From the NCBI GenBank assembly GCA_039586035.1, contig JBDHLD010000009.1:18396-82395 (forward strand): a stretch of 64,000 nt of DNA, written 5' to 3'. Both the position numbers and the translations under genes were made by a program. Below the pieces are notes generated by a model. The model saw nothing but the letters and a program-made list of their open reading frames with translations, was not told the DNA's origin and ran no database searches. Positions 45,801-53,725 of this stretch are shown in pieces (position 1 is the stretch's first letter; every line of letters begins with the position of its first letter). This DNA comes from JBDHHQ01 sp039586035. GTDB lineage: Bacteria; Gemmatimonadota; Gemmatimonadetes; Longimicrobiales; Gaopeijiaceae.

Positions 45801-46122
45801 CCGTGATCGCGCCCGTGGAGTAGGAGGCGTAGTCGTCGAAGACGGGCTCCCAGGTGGTTCCCCGGTTCGTCGTCTTCCAGACCCCGCTGGAGGCGGTGGC
45901 CACGTACCAGACGCTCCGGTCCACCGGGTCGACGGCCACGTCGGCGATGCGGCCCGACATGAAAGCGGGGCCGATGCCTCGGAGCTGGAGCCCGGAGACG
46001 AGATCGGCGTCCGGCGAGGGTGCGCCGGTCTGCGCGCGCAGCTCAGCGGCAGAGGCCGCGCCCACACCGAGGGCGAGCGAAAAGCACAGCGGAAGGAGGC
46101 GGACGGGTTTCCGGACGTTCAT
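42850..46122 (-). CDS. Exported BNR/VPS10-type beta-propeller protein
   Basis: 1090 residues with a signal peptide (about 1-30). Residues about 40-750 hold many BNR/sialidase-like repeats of the form S-x-D-x-G-x-x-W (KTTNRGTTWEPV, KSVDAGRSWTNV, KTTDGGATWTRV, KSTDGGDSWRRL, VSTDRGESWTKR, RSTDRGRTWTNI), giving two propellers of the VPS10/Ycf48 type. The C-terminal third is helical with an Ig-like segment. Such proteins are common in Gemmatimonadota and Acidobacteria; function is unclear. The ATG at 46122 is chosen because the upstream open stretch overlaps another gene's strand. Confidence 0.85.
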   Translation of the reverse strand: MNVRKPVRLLPLCFSLALGVGAASAAELRAQTGAPSPDADLVSGLQLRGIGPAFMSGRIADVAVDPVDRSVWYVATASSGVWKTTNRGTTWEPVFDDYASYSTGAITVDPHNRHVVWLGTGENTSQRSVGWGDGVYKSVDAGRSWTNVGLETSEHVGQILIDPRDSNVVYVAAMGGLWAPGGERGLYKTTDGGATWTRVLEISENTGVADVAMDPRNPDVLYAVSYQRRRHVGILVAGGPESALWKSTDGGDSWRRLEAGLPTVDMGRIALAVSPHDTDVVYALIAAAGEESGFFVSTDRGESWTKRSDYIVVDPQYYGEIYPDPHRPGRIYAVDVWIHVTDDDGHTWSRVNSRFKHVDNHEIVFDPDDPDYLMVGTDGGLYESFDGSRSWRFVANLPLTQFYRVGIDDLEPFYTVYGGTQDNSSVGGPSRTTNVHGIVNSDWFITTGGDGFEVQVEPGNPNILYTQSQYAGIVRYDRASGEQVDIQPQPEPGEPALRWHWDSPLLISPHDPTRVYFAAQKLFRSDDRANSWTAVSPDLSRGLDRNQIPVMGRVWGPDAVWKNVFTSPLGTIVSLDESPLVEGLLYVGTDDGLIQVSEDGGSSWRVEESFPGVPAVAYVADVAASRHDDGTVYAVFNNHKTGDFAPYVARSTDRGRTWTNITADLPVPHSTWTLVEDHVDRDLLFVGTEFGLFFTNDGGAGWVQLQGGLPVVPVRDLEIQRREDDLVAATFGRGFYILDDYSPLRALDDATLASEAALFDVNDAWMFIQDEPMGGQEKGVQGDAFFTAPNPPFGAVFTYFLGSSQETRRSVRLAAQAAARAEGRDDPYPEPEALQAEARERAPEVLVVVEDEAGRVVRRVPGPSSRGVHRVSWDLRYASLDPSEDDGSSGPLAMPGAYSARLVAVSDDGTETRLTDARTFEAVPLGTTTLPAEDMEALVAFRRDVARLQHVVMEAGRVSREAIERLGQMRRAARAATGDVAPLEPRIRELEGRFADVQRRLVREPTMLDRADFTPPTIMQRVNRIVRGQWSSTSDPTGTHRDGFEVASRALTEVLAELRPLMETDLPALEADLEAAGAPWTPVGRLPRWP

Positions 46123-46305
46123 CGGGAGGGCTCCGAGAGCGGGGTTCGCGGACGAAGGCTCTTCGAGCACAAGAGCCACGAGCCGACAGCTCCCGTCAAG
46201 TCGCCTGGCTCGTGGCGCGAGCCTTCCGGCGACTCCCATGAAACCTCGCGAAGGCCGACGACATAGGGACGAGAAAGACGTGCGCAGTTCCGGAGGCGCC
46301 CCACT

Positions 46306-47403
46306 GTGGTCTCTACAACCTCCAACGCCTTGCGGCAGACGGGCACGCTCGCGCTGAGCTTGCTCCTGGCCTCCGCCTGCTCCAGCACGACGGATCCTCA
46401 GGAGCCGTCCTTGCCGCAGGCCGAGCCGCGCACCTTCGCCATGGGCTGGTCGGTGACGCCGCCGCGACTGACCACCGAGTCGGTCCTGGCCACCGCACAG
46501 CTGGTGGTCGACCTGGGCGAGGTGACCCTCATGCAATCCGCGCCACCTTGGACCAAGATCTTGGCGGGCGAGCCCATCGACGAGCTGGTGGAGGAGCCGG
46601 CTGGACTGGCCGACTACGTGCGCGCCCTGGGCACGCAGCAGATCGTCTTTCTGGTGGATCCCCTGGACGGGCTGGACCGGCGCCGCGAGCCCCTGGAGCT
46701 GGTGGAGGCTGGGAGGAGCATCCAGGAGCCCGAGATCCGTGCGCTCCACGAGGCCTGGGTGCGCGCCGTCGTCCGGCGCATCGGCCCGGAGTACCTGGGG
46801 CTCGCCTCGGAGATCAACACGTTGGGCACCCACGGCGACCCTGTCCTCTACGCGGCGCTGGTCGACATGATCAACGACCTGGCGGCCGAGGTCAGGGCGG
46901 CCCAGCCGGGTATCCAGGTCTTCGTGTCGTTTCAGGTCGACGACGCCTGGAACCTGCTCATCCCGGACGGCGCAGACCACTTCTCCCTCATCGACGACTT
47001 CGACATCGACGCCCTGGGGCTGTCCTCCTACCCGGTGTTCGTCTTCGACGAGCCTGCACGCATCCCGGACGACTACTTCAGTCGCTTCCGAGCGCACACC
47101 GACCTGCCCCTGATCCTGGTCGAAGGGGGCTGGAGCTCGGGCACCACGGCCTGGGGCAGCGGCTCACCCGCGGAGCAGGCCGCGTTCTTTCGCCGCTTCG
47201 AGCAGCTCATGGACAGCGTCGACGGCGACCTATGGGTCTTCCTGATCCCGGTGGACCTGTCGCTGGACGGCTGGGGGCTGCCCCCGGACAGGGAATCGAC
47301 GCTCAGCAACTTCGCCACCATGGGGATCTTCGACGAAGAGCTTCGGCCCAAGCCGGCCCACGAGGAGTGGGTGCGGATTCTCGGCCGGCCTCTCGTGCGG
47401 TAG
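46306..47403 (+). CDS. Lipoprotein with TIM-barrel glycosidase-like domain
   Basis: 365 residues from a GTG with a GGAGG site. Lipoprotein signal ends LLLASAC (Cys25). The mature part reads as a (beta/alpha)8 barrel of the GH-A type, with candidate catalytic glutamates Glu169 (GLASEIN, strand 4) and Glu273 (LILVEGGW, strand 7), and a strand 6 SSYPVF motif. This resembles GH53-like or related glycosidases; substrate unknown. Divergent from the BNR protein. Confidence 0.65.
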   Translation: MVSTTSNALRQTGTLALSLLLASACSSTTDPQEPSLPQAEPRTFAMGWSVTPPRLTTESVLATAQLVVDLGEVTLMQSAPPWTKILAGEPIDELVEEPAGLADYVRALGTQQIVFLVDPLDGLDRRREPLELVEAGRSIQEPEIRALHEAWVRAVVRRIGPEYLGLASEINTLGTHGDPVLYAALVDMINDLAAEVRAAQPGIQVFVSFQVDDAWNLLIPDGADHFSLIDDFDIDALGLSSYPVFVFDEPARIPDDYFSRFRAHTDLPLILVEGGWSSGTTAWGSGSPAEQAAFFRRFEQLMDSVDGDLWVFLIPVDLSLDGWGLPPDRESTLSNFATMGIFDEELRPKPAHEEWVRILGRPLVR

Positions 47404-47573
47404 CTGAGACCGGCACCCCGCCCCGGCCGCCGGGAACACGCTCCCATCGCCAGCCTGACCCGTCCTTGCACCGCTCGGACCCTCGGGCAATCTTGTGGCC
47501 CCACAAGTTCGGGGTTCGGCCAGGAATGCCCCACCACGGCAACGGCACGCGACTGCATGCGCGGAGGCAAAGC

Positions 47574-48062
47574 ATGGATACCCGTCAGTTCTACATGGGA
47601 TGTTGCGCCCACGAAGCCAGCCTTTCCAAGAAGGTCATCGCGGCCATGCCCGAGGAGGGCCTGGACCGACGCCCCGAGCCCAAGGCTCGGACCGCGAGGG
47701 AGCTCATCGGCCACATCATCGGCCACGAGCAAGACCTGGTGGAGCTCATCGACGACGGCGTGATCCACCATCGCAACGTGGTCGAGTTCGACACCCTCGA
47801 GCAGGCTCTCCAGCTCTACGACGACGCCCACACCCAGCTCGAGCAGAAGCTGGGCACGATGAGCGACGAAGCGTGGGGCCAGACCGCCAAGATGTGGGCC
47901 GGCGACCACCTTGCCCTGGAGTCCTCGGCCGGCAAGATCATGTGGGGCTTCCTCTTCGATCAGATCCATCACCGCGGGCAGCTCAGCACGTACATCCGGC
48001 CGGCGGGCGGGAAGGTGCCCGGGATCTACGGGCCGTCGGCCGACGACTCGGGCCACGCGTAG
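47574..48062 (+). CDS. DinB-family protein
   Basis: 162 residues, four-helix bundle of the DinB/YfiT superfamily. Conserved His residues for a metal site are at about His51 (GHIIGHE) and His132/His133 (FDQIHHRGQL). Such proteins include metal-dependent thiol transferases and many of unknown role. The ATG at 47574 follows a GGAGG site. Its 3' end overlaps the convergent qhpE 3' end by 37 bp. Confidence 0.85.
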   Translation: MDTRQFYMGCCAHEASLSKKVIAAMPEEGLDRRPEPKARTARELIGHIIGHEQDLVELIDDGVIHHRNVVEFDTLEQALQLYDDAHTQLEQKLGTMSDEAWGQTAKMWAGDHLALESSAGKIMWGFLFDQIHHRGQLSTYIRPAGGKVPGIYGPSADDSGHA

Positions 48063-48793
48063 GTCGACACGACCTCGAGCAGGTCCGCACAACGCCGAAC
48101 GCGGGGCTGCGCTTCAAGCACCCGGGCCAACAAACCCGTGACGTTGGCGACCGAGAAGCTGATACCCGCCAGGTTCTTTTGCGGTGGGACACCCGGGATC
48201 GGGCGAGGATAGCCGGACGCCGCGAGCGCCGGGCTGCCCCGGTGGTCGAGCGTCAGCCCGACGCTGGCCCGGTCGACGGACCAGTCCAGCACGGCCCCCA
48301 CCGAGTCCGCCAGGATCCCGGGCCAGGCCGGGCGTCCGTCCTGCTCGGCCGCCGATACCACGATGGCGCCCGCCGCGTCGGCTCGTGCCACCGCCGCCCC
48401 CAACTCCGCCTCCCGGGCGGGGTTGGGCGTTCCCAGGCTCAGGTTGATCAGGCGGACCCCTCGGTCGGTGGCCCAATCGATAGCCCTCACCAGGGCACGG
48501 GCGCTGGCGGCGAGCTCGTCGTGAAAGACCCTCACCGCCAGAAGCTCTACACCCGGCGCCTTCTCGCGGATGGCCGCAGCCACCGCCGTCCCGTGCCCGA
48601 GCAGGTCCACGTGGTCGGGCACCATGCGCCCGTCGTCCAGGACCCCGATGCCGCCTTGGACGCCTCCGACGTGTGGGTGATCACCGTGGATGCCGCTGTC
48701 GACGACCGCCACCCGTACACCGGTCCCGGCCAAGCCGGCAAGGGCCGGATGGTCGAGCGCCAGAAGCGCCCCTTCAGGCCAGCGTGCCGGCAT
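48026..48793 (-). CDS. qhpE: Subtilisin-like protease QhpE (amine dehydrogenase maturation)
   Basis: 255 residues, S8-family serine protease without a signal peptide, so cytoplasmic. Catalytic triad Asp32 (AVVDSGIHGDHP), His67 (LLGHGTAVAA) and Ser212 (GISFSVANVTG). QhpE removes the leader of the cross-linked gamma subunit QhpC in known systems. Its start overlaps qhpF by 20 bp. Identification depends on both motifs and operon context. Confidence 0.88.
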   Translation of the reverse strand: MPARWPEGALLALDHPALAGLAGTGVRVAVVDSGIHGDHPHVGGVQGGIGVLDDGRMVPDHVDLLGHGTAVAAAIREKAPGVELLAVRVFHDELAASARALVRAIDWATDRGVRLINLSLGTPNPAREAELGAAVARADAAGAIVVSAAEQDGRPAWPGILADSVGAVLDWSVDRASVGLTLDHRGSPALAASGYPRPIPGVPPQKNLAGISFSVANVTGLLARVLEAQPRVRRCADLLEVVSTYAWPESSADGP

Positions 48794-50558
48794 TCACGAA
48801 CAGCCGATGGAAGGCGCCACGACGGGCCAGGAGCTCCGTCGGTGCGCCGTCCTCCACGATGCGCCCGCCCCGCAGCACCACCACGCGATCCGCCCGCCGG
48901 GCCATCTCCATGCGGTGGGTGATCAGGATCGTGGTTCGCCCTCGCATGACCGCCTCGTATCCGGCCACGACCAGCTCTTCGGCGGCGGGGTCCAGGGCTC
49001 CGGTGGCCTCGTCTAGGACGAGAACGGCTGGATCTCGAAGGAGCGCCCGCGCGATGCCGACTCGCTGCCGCTGACCCGCGGAGAGCGCACGGCCTCGCTC
49101 ACCGACCGGCGTTCCCAGCCCCTCGGGCAGATCGTCCACGAAATCGCCCAGGCCGGCGGCGCGAGCCGCCGCGTCGACCGCCGTGGAGTCGGCGGCCGGG
49201 AGTCCATACCGGATGTTCTCGGCCAGCGTCGTATTGAAGACGAACGGGGCGTGCTCGACGGCCGCCACGTGGTGCCGGACGTCGGTCAGGCGGAGCTCGC
49301 GCAGGTCGTGACCGTCCAACCGGATGGCCCCTGCGTCGGGGTCCAGGTGCCGGGTCAGCAGGTCCATGATGGTGGACTTGCCGCTTCCGCTGGGTCCCAC
49401 GATGGCCACCACCTGCCCCGAGGTCACGGCGAGACTGACGCCGTCCAGCACCGGGGCGCCACGGCCGAAGGTAAAGGTCACGTCCTCGAGCTCCAGGGCG
49501 CCCCGGACCGCCTCCAGGCCGGCCGGGCTCGGTGGATCGGTCACCTCCACGGGCGCGTCCAGGACCTCGTGGACCCGGCGGAGGGAGACGCGAGCGGTGG
49601 CGAGGTTGGCGTACAGGCCCATGAGCCCGCGGATGGGCGAGAGCAGGCGCATCTGGTAGGCCATGAACGCCACGAACGTGCCCATGGTGATGGCGCCGCC
49701 GATCACCCGTTGCCCGCCCACCAGGAAAACGACGGCGATGCCACCCGACAGGATCAGCCCCGGGAGTCCACCGGACAGGTAGGTGAGCAGCCTCATGGAC
49801 ATGAGCGCGCTGATGAAGTCGTCGTTCTTGCCCCGAAAGCGCTCCGCTTCGCGAGACTGGGCGTTGGACGCCACCACCAGCTTCATCCCCTGGAGCGTCT
49901 CTATGAGGAACGTGCCGATGTCCGCGCTACGCTCCCGCAGCAGCCGTACGCTGCCTTCTAGCTTTCGGCGGTAGTGGACCAGGGCCCAGAGGCTCGGGGG
50001 CAGCACCGCGAGGCTGATCAGGAAGAGAATCGGGTCGAGCCATAGCAGCATGAACACGGTACCGGCGAGGAACAGCACGTTCCCGATCCATGCCAGGACC
50101 GTCTCCGAGGCGATACGCTGGATCTCGCTGATGTCGTTGTTGATCCTCGAGACGATGTCGCCCAGGGGTGTTCCGGCGTAGAACCTGGGGGAGAGACGCT
50201 GCAGGTGCCGGTACAGGTCCAGGCGCATGTCGAAGAGGATGTCGGCCGAGACCCGGGTGTAGCGGAGCCCACTGATCACGTTCAGCCCGTAGCTCAGGAC
50301 CGTGAGCCCGACGAACAGCCCCACGATCCGGAGTAACGCTGCGCGGCTTCCCCCGAGCAGGGCGTTATCGACGAGGTCCCTGGAGAGGTAGGGCAAGTAG
50401 AGCGAGAGGAGCGTCCCCACCGAGCTGAGGCCCAGCACGAGCGCCAAGGCACCCGCGTAGGGTCGGACGTACCGGAGCGCCCAGCGGAATTCCCGGTCCC
50501 GGAAGAGGCCGGCACGGGTGACGGTGCGCTCCGGCTCCGTCATGGACTCAGGGTCCAA
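48774..50558 (-). CDS. qhpF: ABC transporter QhpF (gamma subunit exporter)
   Basis: 594 residues: six-helix transmembrane domain (about 30-330) then ATPase with Walker A GPSGSGKST, signature LSAGQRQRVGIARALL, Walker B VLVLDEATGALD and H-loop THR. There is no C39 peptidase domain, fitting an exporter whose substrate is cut by QhpE. In known operons QhpF moves QhpC to the periplasm. The TTG start at 50558 has a ribosome site; ATG 50543 is possible. It follows qhpB after 114 bp. Confidence 0.88.
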   Translation of the reverse strand: MDPESMTEPERTVTRAGLFRDREFRWALRYVRPYAGALALVLGLSSVGTLLSLYLPYLSRDLVDNALLGGSRAALLRIVGLFVGLTVLSYGLNVISGLRYTRVSADILFDMRLDLYRHLQRLSPRFYAGTPLGDIVSRINNDISEIQRIASETVLAWIGNVLFLAGTVFMLLWLDPILFLISLAVLPPSLWALVHYRRKLEGSVRLLRERSADIGTFLIETLQGMKLVVASNAQSREAERFRGKNDDFISALMSMRLLTYLSGGLPGLILSGGIAVVFLVGGQRVIGGAITMGTFVAFMAYQMRLLSPIRGLMGLYANLATARVSLRRVHEVLDAPVEVTDPPSPAGLEAVRGALELEDVTFTFGRGAPVLDGVSLAVTSGQVVAIVGPSGSGKSTIMDLLTRHLDPDAGAIRLDGHDLRELRLTDVRHHVAAVEHAPFVFNTTLAENIRYGLPAADSTAVDAAARAAGLGDFVDDLPEGLGTPVGERGRALSAGQRQRVGIARALLRDPAVLVLDEATGALDPAAEELVVAGYEAVMRGRTTILITHRMEMARRADRVVVLRGGRIVEDGAPTELLARRGAFHRLFVNAGTLA

Positions 50559-50672
50559 CGGCGCAACTCCCCCCTCGGTTGGTCCTGGGGCCGGAACGAA
50601 TGCGTCGCGATTCGGGTCGGCGCATCTCGTGGAGGGGATCCCGCCGTCACGGCGAGCGTCGGCGGCGTGGCC

Positions 50673-51779
50673 CTACGGCCCGCCCGCTCCCGAGCTCGGC
50701 ACCAACAGCCAGTCGGTCATGTCCGCGTCGAACTCCACCGTGCGAAGCAGCTCGTGGTCCTGTGCGTCATAGACGTCGATCGTGTTGCCGGCCGCGTACA
50801 CATAGAGCAGGTCACCGCTGGAGCTGGGCATGAGGGCCATGCGGGGCCGGCCCGGAAAGGGGACCCGGCTCTCGACCCGCCGATTCTCCAGGTCGAACGT
50901 CCAGAACTCGTACCGGCCGATCTCCTCGAGCAGCCCGTACGCCCGCTGGCCGCCCGGCGCCAGCTGGAACTCCACCGACTCGCTGGGCCCCAGGGTGTAG
51001 AAGTCCACGTCCCGCCCGGCCAGGTCCACCTGGGCGACGCCCATCATGGATCGTCCCTGCACGGGGTCGTCGGTCCGAAACAGCCCGGTGAAGATCCCCT
51101 CCTGGGCGTGGGGGCTCTGGGGGAATCCGAAGCGGAAGCGTCCCATGCCGAATTCCAGGGCCCGAGACAGCTCCCAGCGGTCGACCTCGGTGAAGCCCTC
51201 CGTCTCGAAGGCGATGATGTCGTCGGCGAAGAAGTAGAGGAGCTCACCGTCGGGCGAGAACATGAGGCGGACGGACTCTCGCTCCTCGTCGTCAGGCCAC
51301 GGAATGGTGTCCGTGACCTCGTGGGTCTCGAGGTCGACCTGGAGGATGACGTGGGGTCCTACGTCCCAGCGGTCCAGCTCCTTGGTGTAGTGTCGGCCGT
51401 TCAGGAGCACGAACCGCTCCTGCGGGTCGACGACCATGCCGCGGAACCGGAAGTGCGTGTTCCGGTGACTCAACGTGAACGAGTCCACGACTCGACCCGA
51501 TGCGACGTCCACGACCTCGACGTACTGCATGGTGGCGTCGCGCACGTAGAGGCGTTGTCCGTTGGCCGATCGCGTGATGTCGATGGGGATACCCGTCTGC
51601 ATGTCGATCTGGCCCGTCACCTCCAGCGTCGCCTCGTCGATCACGTAGATCGACTCGGCGTAGGTGCCCATGTAGATCGTGCCGTCACCGCCGCCGGGCT
51701 GCTGGGCAGCGGCCGGGGCCACGAGCGCGAGGCTCAGGCCACCCATCAGCCAGCTCCGACCGGTCACGGCCAGCCTCAT
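50673..51779 (-). CDS. qhpB: Quinohemoprotein amine dehydrogenase beta subunit QhpB
   Basis: 368 residues. Signal peptide about 1-25 (LVAPAAAQQ), then a seven-bladed YVTN-type beta-propeller (GGDGTIYMGTYAESIYVIDEATLEVTGQIDMQTG; DGELLYFFADDIIAFE). It forms part of the periplasmic alpha-beta-gamma enzyme that deaminates primary amines to aldehydes. ATG overlaps the qhpC stop as ATGA. Confidence 0.88.
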   Translation of the reverse strand: MRLAVTGRSWLMGGLSLALVAPAAAQQPGGGDGTIYMGTYAESIYVIDEATLEVTGQIDMQTGIPIDITRSANGQRLYVRDATMQYVEVVDVASGRVVDSFTLSHRNTHFRFRGMVVDPQERFVLLNGRHYTKELDRWDVGPHVILQVDLETHEVTDTIPWPDDEERESVRLMFSPDGELLYFFADDIIAFETEGFTEVDRWELSRALEFGMGRFRFGFPQSPHAQEGIFTGLFRTDDPVQGRSMMGVAQVDLAGRDVDFYTLGPSESVEFQLAPGGQRAYGLLEEIGRYEFWTFDLENRRVESRVPFPGRPRMALMPSSSGDLLYVYAAGNTIDVYDAQDHELLRTVEFDADMTDWLLVPSSGAGGP

Positions 51780-52180
51780 GGGAAGATCAGGTCCAGCTTA
51801 CGCCAGTCCTTCTGGGCCGCCGCACACTTGCCCGTCCAGTCGGGGCTGCTGTTGAGCTGATCCGGGACGTGGGCCGGCCAGAAGCACGCCAGGTGGCAGT
51901 CGAAGAGGTCTCGCTCCACGGGTTGGCAAAGGCCCGCCGTGCCGCCGGTCTCGTCCGCCTCCCAGCCCGGGAAGAACACGAGGGAGCATCCCAGGGGGAT
52001 ATGGGGGAAGTCCGGGACTTCGGGCAGGATTCCCCCCAGCGCCACGACGTCCTTCTCTTCGGCTCCCCCTCCCTGGGGCTCGGGCTGGTGGACGCGCGCA
52101 GCTGACGCGCCCGAGGCGTCCCGAGCGAGGTGGGCCTCGATCCGGCCGGCCTTGCGGTTGATGGGCTTCAGGTGCTTCAC
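51776..52180 (-). CDS. qhpC: Quinohemoprotein amine dehydrogenase gamma subunit QhpC, cross-linked CTQ peptide
   Basis: 134-residue precursor of the catalytic subunit. Every residue that forms the known cross-links is present with exact spacing: Cys65-Glu74, Cys85-Asp91 and Cys99-Asp107 for thioether links, and Cys95-Trp101 for the cysteine tryptophylquinone cofactor (offset 58 from mature-enzyme numbering). The end KDWRKLDLIFP also matches. The leader is long, about 58 residues by this alignment. There is one extra cysteine (Cys119). The peptide is modified by QhpD and QhpG, exported by QhpF and cut by QhpE. Confidence 0.93.
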   Translation of the reverse strand: MKHLKPINRKAGRIEAHLARDASGASAARVHQPEPQGGGAEEKDVVALGGILPEVPDFPHIPLGCSLVFFPGWEADETGGTAGLCQPVERDLFDCHLACFWPAHVPDQLNSSPDWTGKCAAAQKDWRKLDLIFP

Positions 52181-52273
52181 AGAGGTCTCCTTTGCATCGT
52201 TGCGCGCCGTCCGTCGTCGAATCGTGTCGTCCCGTGGGGCCGGTCCCGCACGCGGGAGGTCGATGGCAGCGAG

Positions 52274-53725
52274 CTACGCATCGAAGTGGGCCAGGAAATC
52301 CGGGTTTCGCTCCGACAGCTCGCCGTAGATCTCCAGACAGGTGTTCGTCCAGCTTCGGATCCACTCACAGTAGTGGAGGTTCGCGGCTGCCGTGTCTCCG
52401 TAGCGCGTGTGGGCCTCGTGATAGCAACCCCCCGCGCAAAGGGGACGCGCCCAGCACTTGCTGCAGTCGGTCTTCTCGTTGACGTGATGCTTCTCCAGGA
52501 ACTCGTACTGCCGATCCACGTCGATCCCGGTGGACACGGAGCCGATCTTGTGCTCCTCCGAGCCGGCGAAACGGTGACAGAGGGCCACGTCGCCATCGGT
52601 AGCCACGCCCATGAGGCCCAGGCCTGCGCCACACGGGTAGGCCTTGCTCACGCCCTTGTGGATCTCTTCCAGCGTGTCTTTGACGTTGGAGAAACCGTGG
52701 TGGCGATTGGTGGTCGCGTGCTCCAGGAACTCGTACGCCAGCTCGTTGAACTGGCCGAGCATGCGGTCGAACCCGGTGTCCTCGATGGCGTAGTCGCGGC
52801 ACGACGTGGTCGTCACGGGCGCGAAGCCCACCTCCCAGAAGCCGATCTCCTCGGTCAGGTGCCGGTAGATGGTGAGCACGTCCAGGTTGCGGCTCGTGAG
52901 GGTGACGCGGGCGCCGATGGGACGGCTCTTGTGCCGTCGGAGCAGCTCCTGGATGCGGGGCAGGATCACGTCGTAGCTGCCCATGCCGTTGCGGAAGACC
53001 CGGAGGCCGTCCTGCACCTCCCGCGGGCCGTCCATGGAGATCGTGACGCCCACTTCGTTGTCAACGATCCAGTCGATGACCTCGGGCCTGAGCAGCGTGG
53101 CGTTGGTGGTGAGGCTGAACTCCACGCGCTTGCCGTAGTCCGCGGCCCGGCGGCGGGCGTATTCCGTCGTGCCCTTCAACAGCTTGAAGTTGAGCAGCGT
53201 CTCGCCGCCGAAGAACGTGAGGTGCACCACCCGGTTGCGTCCCGCCTGGGCGAACATGAAGTCGACGCTCTCGCGGGCCGTCTCCTCGTCCATGAAGCGC
53301 GGCTTGGTGCTCTGCTCGACGATGGCGTCCTCGCCATACTCGTAGCAGTAGGTGCAGGCCAGGTTGCACTTGCTGGTGACGTTCAGGACCATCGTCGTCA
53401 GCGGGAACCCCTTGGGCGGAAGCACGTCCGGCACCTGGCCGTTCATCTCGCCCGCACGCCCCACTGCTCGGATGCCCACCAGCTCGTCGATCCGGTCCTG
53501 GACGGCGTCGGCGCCGAACCGGGGCGCGAGAGCGGCGGCGATGCCATCGGCGTCCAAATCCCGTCGACTCAGGACCTCCAGAATCGCCAGCGACGGTTCG
53601 TCCAGCCGGAACACGCCGGCGCTGGGCACCATGTAGACAAAGGGCTGACCGGCCGCGTCGAAGCGGTGGAATTCGCCGAGGGTCAGGGGGGCTGCGATCG
53701 TGCTCGGGAGCGTCGTACGGCTCAT
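52274..53725 (-). CDS. qhpD: Radical SAM maturase QhpD
   Basis: 483 residues. Radical SAM 4Fe-4S cysteines Cys120, Cys124, Cys127 (CNLACTYC), GGE motif (TFFGGETLLN), and a C-terminal SPASM region with auxiliary-cluster cysteines (CGAGLG, CHRF, CSKCWARPLCAGGC). Forms the Cys-to-Asp/Glu thioether bonds in QhpC. The start overlaps the qhpA stop (ATGA); 93 bp separate it from qhpC. Confidence 0.93.
   Translation of the reverse strand: MSRTTLPSTIAAPLTLGEFHRFDAAGQPFVYMVPSAGVFRLDEPSLAILEVLSRRDLDADGIAAALAPRFGADAVQDRIDELVGIRAVGRAGEMNGQVPDVLPPKGFPLTTMVLNVTSKCNLACTYCYEYGEDAIVEQSTKPRFMDEETARESVDFMFAQAGRNRVVHLTFFGGETLLNFKLLKGTTEYARRRAADYGKRVEFSLTTNATLLRPEVIDWIVDNEVGVTISMDGPREVQDGLRVFRNGMGSYDVILPRIQELLRRHKSRPIGARVTLTSRNLDVLTIYRHLTEEIGFWEVGFAPVTTTSCRDYAIEDTGFDRMLGQFNELAYEFLEHATTNRHHGFSNVKDTLEEIHKGVSKAYPCGAGLGLMGVATDGDVALCHRFAGSEEHKIGSVSTGIDVDRQYEFLEKHHVNEKTDCSKCWARPLCAGGCYHEAHTRYGDTAAANLHYCEWIRSWTNTCLEIYGELSERNPDFLAHFDA

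Noticed and set aside
46123..47097. N-terminal extension of the BNR protein to 47097
   Set aside because: It runs antisense through the lipoprotein gene at 46306-47403; a proper signal peptide starts at 46122.
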